Assembly (NCBI GenBank): GCA_021794195.1
Contig: JAJYRG010000007.1
Span: 1 to 54,924, forward strand
Direction: 5' to 3'
Origin: Bacteroidota bacterium
GTDB lineage: Bacteria > Bacteroidota > Bacteroidia > Sphingobacteriales > Sphingobacteriaceae
Length of the DNA stretch: 54,924 nucleotides
Part shown: in pieces, positions 48,438 through 54,924 of the stretch
Layout of the letters: each line of letters starts with the position of its first letter
How positions within the stretch are numbered: position 1 is the first letter of the stretch
Program-made: the position numbers and the translations under genes
The notes under the pieces: model-generated
Databases searched by the model: none
Told to the model about the DNA's origin: nothing
Seen by the model: the letters and a program-made list of their open reading frames with translations, nothing else

Positions 48438-51400
48438 ATGAGAAAAAAGAAAAACAAAGCGTTTAAACAAAGTTTTTTGTCTCCGCAAACTTTGTGGGTA
48501 CCTAAATTTACCATGATGATTTTGTTAATAAATACCGTTATTGCTTTTGGGTATGCAAATAGTCAAAGTATTACATTAGATCAGAACAAAGCTTCGCTTA
48601 GAAAGGTTTTGATAGATATAAGTACACAGTCAGGGTATGCTTTTATCTATGAGGATAAAGACGTAGAGGCTGTTAAATCTGTTTCGATTAAAATAAAAGA
48701 TGCAAGCATTGATGAGGCTTTAAAAACTTTATTCAGTGATCAATCTTTACATTATTCTATACAAGGTAAATCCATCGCTATTATGCGCGATAATAGTTCT
48801 CTTAGAAATCAGTTAAAAGAAGAAAGCTCGTATTTAGTTCAACAGAATACAATAACAGGTCAAGTAGTTGATAAGGAAAGACTGCCTTTGTCCGGTGTGA
48901 GTGTGATTATTAAAGGCACGGATAAAGGGGCAAGCACCGATGAAGAAGGCAGATTCTCTATTGACGGAGTTTCGGAAACGGATGTTTTAGTTTTTAGCTA
49001 TATAGGATTCGAAACACAAGAGCTTCCGGTCGGTGACCAGAATAATATTTCGGTGGAATTAGAAGTATCCAGTAGCGATTTAGAAGAGGTTGTAGTAGTA
49101 GGGTATGGTACTCAAAAGCGAGAAAACTTGACGGGAGCAGTAGATGCGGTCGGAAGTGAAGTGTTTGAAAACCGATCGACAGCAAATGCGACTCAGGCAT
49201 TACAAGGAGCAATACCAAATTTAAATTTATCACTTGAGGATGGCAAACCTGCCCGGTCGGCTTCTTATAATATTCGTGGGACTACTTCTATAGGCCAAGG
49301 AGGAAGTGCTTTAGTTTTAATTGACGGGGTGGAAGGTGATCCTTCATTTTTGAACCCTAATGATATAGAAAGTGTCAGCGTTTTAAAAGATGCAGCCTCG
49401 GCAGCTATTTATGGCGCCAGAGGTTCTTTTGGGGTTGTGCTAATAACGACTAAAAGTCCGGACAAGACAAAAACTACTATTAATTATACCGGAAATGCCT
49501 CCATTCAATCATTGGCCAAAAAACCTGAGTTTGTCACAGATGCCGTTACGTGGGTAGAACATTTTAGAGAGTCTTATTACAATAACCAGAGAACAGTGCC
49601 CACTTCTATTAATAATAATACTCAGTATTACAGCGATGATTGGCTTGAACGCTTAAGAGAGTGGAAAGAATCTGGAGAAGGTCCGAAAACAGAAGTTTTG
49701 TCTAATGGAAATTATGAATATTATGCAAATACGGACTGGATGGGGCTTTTATTTAAAGATCATACTTTAGCACAAGATCATAACTTGACAGTATCCGGGG
49801 GGAATGATAAAACGGATTTTTATGTATCTGGACGTTTTTATGACTTTGATGGGATGTATAATTTTAACTCAGATACCTACCGTTCCTATAACCTTAGAGC
49901 GAAAGGATCTTTGATTGCCACCGATTGGCTAAAAGTATCGAATAATATGGAGTATTCAAGTAATACATACCATATGCCATACTCAGCCCAAGGAAGGAGC
50001 GCAACTGTGCAGCGTTATATAGAAGTAAATGCTTTTCCGAGTATGCCTATGTATAACCCTGACGGATCCTATACCCGTGGAGGAGCGGGTACTTTAGGAG
50101 GATTTGAAGACGGAAATAATTATCAATATAATACTTTAAGTTTGTTTAAAAATACTATAGGGCTTAATTCAAACTTTTTTGACGATACTTTCCGTATTAA
50201 TGGTGATTTTACTTTTCGATATAATGATCGAGATTATTTTTGGAAAAGAGTAAAGGTACCTTATTATCAAAATGCTGAAGCTGATGCTCCTTCTTATATG
50301 GGTGATATGAGTGGTATTATCTATGAGTGGTTAGGGCATACTTTATACACTGCGTCCAATATCTATGGAGAGTATGAAAATAATTTCAACGAAAAGCATG
50401 ACTTTAAAGCGATGGCAGGCTGGAATTATGAAACTTCTTCTTATAAAGCGAACAGTATCCAGCGTAATCAGCTGTTATTTGACGATGCGGAGAGTGTTGA
50501 GTTGGCGACAGGGACATCCATTACCCCAGGAGCTAGTGTGACAAGGTGGAAAACTGCTGGGCTTTTCTTCCGGTTAAATTATGGTTTCCAAGATAGATAT
50601 CTATTGGAAGTAAATGGTCGGTATGATGGTTCTACACGTTTCCCGATTGACCAACAGTGGGGATTCTTTCCTTCGATTTCAGGGGGGTGGAGAATTTCTG
50701 AAGAACCATTTTGGAGTATAAACGAAAATATTTTTTCAGATTTTAAAATACGTGCTTCTTACGGTTCTTTAGGGAATGGTAATATCGATCCTTACCAATT
50801 TTTAGAGCTATTGAGCATTGGGACTTCGAACCGTGTGCTCGATGGAGAATTAAATAAAAAAACTTCTGCAGCCGATCCCATCCCAACGGGGCTAACATGG
50901 GAAAAAGCTACCACCACGAACGTTGGGCTTGATTTTGGTATGATACGTGGCAAGTTGCGTTTTAATGGTGATTATTATATTCGAAAGACTACGGATATGT
51001 ATGTAGTCGGCCCCACTTTACCGGCGATTTTTGGAGCGGATCCTCCAAAAGGAAATTTTGCGGACATGACTACAAAAGGATTTGAGCTCTCATTAACTTG
51101 GAATGATCAGTTTAACATCGCCGAAAAGCCTTTCAATTACCAAATCCGAGGTACGCTATCTGATTATGTTTCTACGATTGATAAATTCTATAACCCTACA
51201 AAAAAAATCACCGATCATTATGCAGGAGAGACTATCGGAGAACTATGGGGCTTTGAGACTGATGGATTATTTCAGGAAGATCCGGACCCGGACGAATATA
51301 TCAATACAATTTTCCAATCTTCCGCAGATGCGGTATGGAGAGCAGGAGATTTGAAAATCCGTAATCTTGATGGAAGCACCGATAATATGATAACCAAAGG

Positions 51401-51998
51401 GGAGCAAACGGTAGATAACCCCGGCGATATGACGATTATCGGAAACACAGAGCCTCGTTATCATTATAGTTTTACATTAGGCGCTGAATGGAATGGTATT
51501 TCAGTATCTGCATTTTTTCATGGAGTGGGAAAACAAGACTGGTATCCCGAAACAGAATCAGCATTTTGGGGGCAATATAATCGCGGATATAACCAAATGC
51601 CGGCATGGCACTTAGGTAATTATTGGACAGAAGATAACCGGGATGCTTATTTACCTAGATATTCTCAGTATAATGGCGCATTAGGGTATTCCAATTATGT
51701 AGCCAATGATAGGTATCTTCAGAAAGTATCATTTTTACGATTGAAAAACCTACAGGTCGGTTATACGCTTCCAACGTCTTGGATTTCAAAAGCAGGTTTA
51801 GGAAATGCCCGGATTTATGTTACAGGCGAAAATCTGGCGAGTTGGTCGCCTTTGTATAAACATGCAAAAAACTTTATGGATGTATCTACTGCGACAGGAA
51901 ATACAGATTCAGACCTTGATAAAAATTACAAGCAAGGGTCAGGAAACAGCTATCCTTTATTGAAATCGATTACGTTCGGACTTTCTCTTACTTATTAA
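48438..51998 (+). CDS. SusC/RagA-family TonB-linked outer-membrane protein with N-terminal STN signalling domain
   Basis: STN-like ASLRKVLIDISTQSGYAFIYEDKDV...LHYSIQGKSIAI; CarboxypepD-like ITGQVVDKERLPLSGVSVIIKGTDKGASTDEEGRFSI; VVVGYGTQKRENLTGAVD; NPNDIESVSVLKDAASAAIYGARGSFGVVLITTK. Confidence 0.97.
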   Translation: MRKKKNKAFKQSFLSPQTLWVPKFTMMILLINTVIAFGYANSQSITLDQNKASLRKVLIDISTQSGYAFIYEDKDVEAVKSVSIKIKDASIDEALKTLFSDQSLHYSIQGKSIAIMRDNSSLRNQLKEESSYLVQQNTITGQVVDKERLPLSGVSVIIKGTDKGASTDEEGRFSIDGVSETDVLVFSYIGFETQELPVGDQNNISVELEVSSSDLEEVVVVGYGTQKRENLTGAVDAVGSEVFENRSTANATQALQGAIPNLNLSLEDGKPARSASYNIRGTTSIGQGGSALVLIDGVEGDPSFLNPNDIESVSVLKDAASAAIYGARGSFGVVLITTKSPDKTKTTINYTGNASIQSLAKKPEFVTDAVTWVEHFRESYYNNQRTVPTSINNNTQYYSDDWLERLREWKESGEGPKTEVLSNGNYEYYANTDWMGLLFKDHTLAQDHNLTVSGGNDKTDFYVSGRFYDFDGMYNFNSDTYRSYNLRAKGSLIATDWLKVSNNMEYSSNTYHMPYSAQGRSATVQRYIEVNAFPSMPMYNPDGSYTRGGAGTLGGFEDGNNYQYNTLSLFKNTIGLNSNFFDDTFRINGDFTFRYNDRDYFWKRVKVPYYQNAEADAPSYMGDMSGIIYEWLGHTLYTASNIYGEYENNFNEKHDFKAMAGWNYETSSYKANSIQRNQLLFDDAESVELATGTSITPGASVTRWKTAGLFFRLNYGFQDRYLLEVNGRYDGSTRFPIDQQWGFFPSISGGWRISEEPFWSINENIFSDFKIRASYGSLGNGNIDPYQFLELLSIGTSNRVLDGELNKKTSAADPIPTGLTWEKATTTNVGLDFGMIRGKLRFNGDYYIRKTTDMYVVGPTLPAIFGADPPKGNFADMTTKGFELSLTWNDQFNIAEKPFNYQIRGTLSDYVSTIDKFYNPTKKITDHYAGETIGELWGFETDGLFQEDPDPDEYINTIFQSSADAVWRAGDLKIRNLDGSTDNMITKGEQTVDNPGDMTIIGNTEPRYHYSFTLGAEWNGISVSAFFHGVGKQDWYPETESAFWGQYNRGYNQMPAWHLGNYWTEDNRDAYLPRYSQYNGALGYSNYVANDRYLQKVSFLRLKNLQVGYTLPTSWISKAGLGNARIYVTGENLASWSPLYKHAKNFMDVSTATGNTDSDLDKNYKQGSGNSYPLLKSITFGLSLTY

Positions 51999-52016
51999 TG
52001 ACAAAAATATAGGAAA

Positions 52017-53822
52017 ATGAAATTATATATATGGTTTATAACGATTGGTGCTTTACTGGTTTCGAGTTGTAAAATGGATGAGCCAGCTATTACTTCTGCC
52101 GAAAGAGAAGCTGTCTTTAACTCGGAAGATGGCTTGAAAGCTTATTCAATGTCTTTTTATGACATGTTGCCCGATGCTACCGCACAAGCAATAGTTGAGC
52201 AATCTTTAGTAGATTATGGAGCAACAAACACATTGAGCGGTTTTACATTACGTAACTCTTATAGTGAAAATAATGCTTCAGGATGGGAATGGGAGGATTT
52301 GAGGAATATTAATTACTTTATTGCCAATAATGTAGACCCAGCTATTCCAGAAGACATACGAAACAACTATACGGGACTTGCTCGCTTTTTTCGAGCTTGG
52401 TTTTATTATGAAAAAGTACGTAGGTTTGGAGATGTCCCTTGGGTAGATCACCCTTTGGACCCTAGTGAAGAAGATATTCTTTATGGAACTCGGGATTCAA
52501 GAGAATTAGTGATGGAAAAGGTATATGAAGATCTAATGTTTGCCGCCGAAAATATTACTAGGACAGCTGACGCTACCCAAAAATCTCTTGTAACGAAATG
52601 GGTCGCACACGCATTTGCTTCTCGAGTAGCTTTATTTGAAGGTACTTTTCGGAAATACCATAATCTTGATCTTGAAACTAAGCCTGAGACATGGTTGAAA
52701 AGAGCAGAAGAAGCAGCTCGAAAAGTAATGGAAGAATCTGGGAAAACATTACACGATGATTACCGGGAGTTGTTTACAAGTGACGATCCACCTTCTTCAG
52801 AAACTTTGTTGGCTATAGCCTCAGATGCATCCCTCAATCGGAAACATAATGCAAACTGGCGATGGGCTTCAGAAACGTATGGTACAGGCTTAAACTTAAT
52901 TCGATCTTTTGTAAATACCTATCTGCAAAAAGATGGTACACCATATACCGAGCGAGCAAATTGGAAGTATGAGGATTTTTTTGAAGAGTTTCAAGATAGA
53001 GATGACAGATTAAAAGCCACCCTTCGATATCCAGGCTATACACGAGAAGGAAAATTAGCCTTGCCTGTGTTCAGTGGCTATGCACGTTTAGGATATCAGC
53101 CTATTAAATTGATGGTGGATGAAACCATTGGAGATGATAAGTCGGAGAGTACACACGCATTGCAGTTAGTTAGGTATGGTGAAATACTTTTAAATTATGC
53201 AGAAGCGAAAGCCGAACAAGATAATTTGACCGATGAGGAATGGGCCGAAACGATTGGAGCTCTGAGAGCTCGAGCAGGAATCACGGGCGGTCTTGATGCA
53301 AAACCTACAATTATTGATGAATATTTTAGAGAAACTTATTTTCCCAATATTAACGATGCGGTTCTGTTAGAAATAAGGAGAGAAAGAGCTATTGAACTGG
53401 TATTTGAAGGTTTCCGCTTTGATGATTTGAGACGATGGAAGCAAGGAGATTTGTTAAAAATGAGCTGGACCGGAATGTATATTTCGGATGTTAATAAGCC
53501 ACTGGATGTGGATCATGATGGTACTGATGACGTAATTTATTATACGGATCAAGAAGGGCTTGAAGCAGCTAGGAAACTTTCCAATAACCCGGATATTTCG
53601 AGGGTAGAAGTAAGTACAAATTCAAATTCGGAAATCATCCAAGTTCACCCAGCGGGAGATAATAAAGGTTATTATCTTGCCTGGTATACAAATAATGACT
53701 CAAAAAAGGTTTGGGGGCCTAAGCAATATTACTATCCTATCCCAATTGAAGCGTTAAATGAAAACCCTGAACTTAAGCAAAACAAGGGTTGGGAAAATGG
53801 CGCAACAAATGACGGGAATTAA
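52017..53822 (+). CDS. RagB/SusD-family nutrient-binding outer-membrane lipoprotein
   Basis: Lipobox LLVSSCKMDEP; ARFFRAWFYYEKVRRFGDVPWVDHPL; LQLVRYGEILLNYAEAKAEQ; IRRERAIELVFEGFRFDDLRRWKQGDLL. Confidence 0.97.
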   Translation: MKLYIWFITIGALLVSSCKMDEPAITSAEREAVFNSEDGLKAYSMSFYDMLPDATAQAIVEQSLVDYGATNTLSGFTLRNSYSENNASGWEWEDLRNINYFIANNVDPAIPEDIRNNYTGLARFFRAWFYYEKVRRFGDVPWVDHPLDPSEEDILYGTRDSRELVMEKVYEDLMFAAENITRTADATQKSLVTKWVAHAFASRVALFEGTFRKYHNLDLETKPETWLKRAEEAARKVMEESGKTLHDDYRELFTSDDPPSSETLLAIASDASLNRKHNANWRWASETYGTGLNLIRSFVNTYLQKDGTPYTERANWKYEDFFEEFQDRDDRLKATLRYPGYTREGKLALPVFSGYARLGYQPIKLMVDETIGDDKSESTHALQLVRYGEILLNYAEAKAEQDNLTDEEWAETIGALRARAGITGGLDAKPTIIDEYFRETYFPNINDAVLLEIRRERAIELVFEGFRFDDLRRWKQGDLLKMSWTGMYISDVNKPLDVDHDGTDDVIYYTDQEGLEAARKLSNNPDISRVEVSTNSNSEIIQVHPAGDNKGYYLAWYTNNDSKKVWGPKQYYYPIPIEALNENPELKQNKGWENGATNDGN

Positions 53823-53885
53823 ATTGTTATTATTAAGAAAGGATATTCAAGAGTGGCCTGTTCCCGTTTTTATATCAAAAAAGAA

Positions 53886-53919
53886 GGAAAGGACTCTATG
53901 GGTATTCCTTTCTGTTTTT
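53886..53919 (+). terminator. Weak terminator-like hairpin between susD and the EEP gene
   Basis: GGAAAGGA (53886-53893) / TCCTTTCT (53906-53913) followed by GTTTTTATC. Confidence 0.45.
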
Positions 53920-53945
53920 ATCATTATAAATAACTATATAATACT

Positions 53946-54746
53946 ATGCAACAAATAAAACACTCTATCTTAAGTTTTCTATTGATTTCTTGTTTCTCTT
54001 TTTCTGCTTTATCTGATGTGTCGGATAGATCAGATAACCCCAAACAATTAAAAGTGCTTTCCTATAATTTAAGGTTCGGCGAATTGGCTTCATTAGAGGA
54101 ACTGGCAGATTTTATAAAAGAACAAGATCCGGATGTGGTAGCACTACAAGAAGTAGATAGCCGAACTTTTAGAGAGCGGGCTCCTCTTCAAAATGATAAA
54201 GATTTTGCTACTGAACTGGGCTATCTTACAGGAATGTTTGCAGCTTATGGAAAAACGATACCTTATAAAAAAGGATATTATGGAATCGCTATATTATCAA
54301 AATATCCCATGGCAAAAATTGAAAGAAAATATTTGCCAAAGACTGAAAATGGAAAGGAACAAAGAGCTGTCTTAGTAGCAGATATTGAATATAAAGAAAA
54401 CCAGTACTTCACCTTTGCCTCAACACACTTAGACTATACAAATAGTGAGGAACGCCAGGTACAAGTTGAAAAACTTAATGACATATTATTTAAAAGTAAT
54501 TATCCCGTCATTGTAGGAGGAGATTTCAATGCGAAGCCGGAGTCTATAGAGATTAAAGAAGGTATGAAAGACTGGGAAAGAATATCCAGCTTGGATCCTA
54601 CAATTCCAGCAAAAAAACCTCGGAGCACTATAGATTATATTTTTGCTTATCCTAAAAACAAATGGGGTAAAATTGATTCAAAAACTTATAAGGTAAGTCT
54701 ATCCGATCACTTACCCATAAGTTCGACAGTAGAAATGAAATTCTAA
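53946..54746 (+). CDS. Secreted endonuclease/exonuclease/phosphatase (EEP) superfamily hydrolase
   Basis: Signal peptide; LSYNLRFG, DVVALQEVDSRT, FASTHLDYTN, VIVGGDFNAKP, STIDYIFA, LSDHLPISSTVEM: full set of EEP motifs. Confidence 0.93.
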   Translation: MQQIKHSILSFLLISCFSFSALSDVSDRSDNPKQLKVLSYNLRFGELASLEELADFIKEQDPDVVALQEVDSRTFRERAPLQNDKDFATELGYLTGMFAAYGKTIPYKKGYYGIAILSKYPMAKIERKYLPKTENGKEQRAVLVADIEYKENQYFTFASTHLDYTNSEERQVQVEKLNDILFKSNYPVIVGGDFNAKPESIEIKEGMKDWERISSLDPTIPAKKPRSTIDYIFAYPKNKWGKIDSKTYKVSLSDHLPISSTVEMKF

Positions 54747-54797
54747 CTTGTACCCTATTTTAAGAATTAGGTTAATAGGTTTTTTTATCCAATTCGT

Positions 54798-54825
54798 ATT
54801 TTGAGGAGTATTTACTCCTCAAAAT
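54798..54825. terminator. Perfect hairpin, probable bidirectional terminator between convergent genes
   Basis: ATTTTGAGGAGTA / TACTCCTCAAAAT with a 2-nt centre; lies between the EEP gene and a minus-strand reading frame at the window edge. Confidence 0.6.
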
Positions 54826-54879
54826 TTGCTATGTATCGGGAAACCCTAGAAACCTCCAAGTGTGGGGAAAGAAAACAAG

Positions 54880-54924
54880 CTAATAATCGTTTAGCTCTTC
54901 TTCAGTAAAAGGATCTTTGCGATC
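54880..54924 (-). CDS. Possible C-terminal fragment of a CDS truncated by the window edge
   Basis: Minus-strand frame ...DRKDPFTEEELNDY* open to the window edge and ending at TAG (CTA 54880-54882). Confidence 0.35.
   Translation of the reverse strand, partial: DRKDPFTEEELNDY

Noticed and set aside
1-54924. CRISPR arrays, tRNA/rRNA genes, transposases, phage or defence genes
   Set aside because: None seen by eye on either strand: no regularly spaced repeats, no recognisable RNA genes or mobile-element proteins. A tRNAscan/Infernal run would be needed to exclude small RNAs.

Overview
This looks like a Bacteroidota chromosomal segment, probably Sphingobacteriaceae-like. The taxon is inferred from gene content and TAnnTTTG-type promoter boxes, not from a search. 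Almost all of it is protein-coding housekeeping or envelope DNA. I see no rRNA, tRNA, CRISPR array, prophage or recognisable transposase. Main blocks: (i) prc protease, TPR protein, rarA, exonuclease; (ii) a manC + rmlBCDA nucleotide-sugar operon; (iii) enoyl-CoA hydratase, prfB (RF2) with a clear programmed +1 frameshift that splits it in the supplied ORF track, dcd, PPTase; (iv) tricorn-like S41 protease, FAD disulfide oxidoreductase, PabB-PabC fusion, HAD hydrolase; (v) two large outer-membrane proteins; (vi) a gluconate-2-dehydrogenase subunit 3 / GMC oxidoreductase pair behind a perfect 14-bp palindrome; (vii) M60 metallopeptidase, DUF4397 lipoprotein, Mrp ATPase, Tag glycosylase; (viii) the type IX secretion core gldKLMN preceded by a DUF4271-type membrane protein and hemD and followed by a cupin/JmjC-like protein; (ix) SufA/ErpA-like protein, glyA, an ECF sigma factor and a membrane Zn peptidase; (x) an ECF sigma / FecR / STN-SusC / SusD / secreted EEP-hydrolase cassette. 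I found no defence system or clearly unprecedented multi-gene system. The best leads are the GH-less sigma-FecR-SusCD-EEP cassette and its intergenic RNA hairpins, the palindromic operator upstream of the GMC pair, the unexplained neighbours of the T9SS operon, and SD-like elements in a phylum that rarely uses them.
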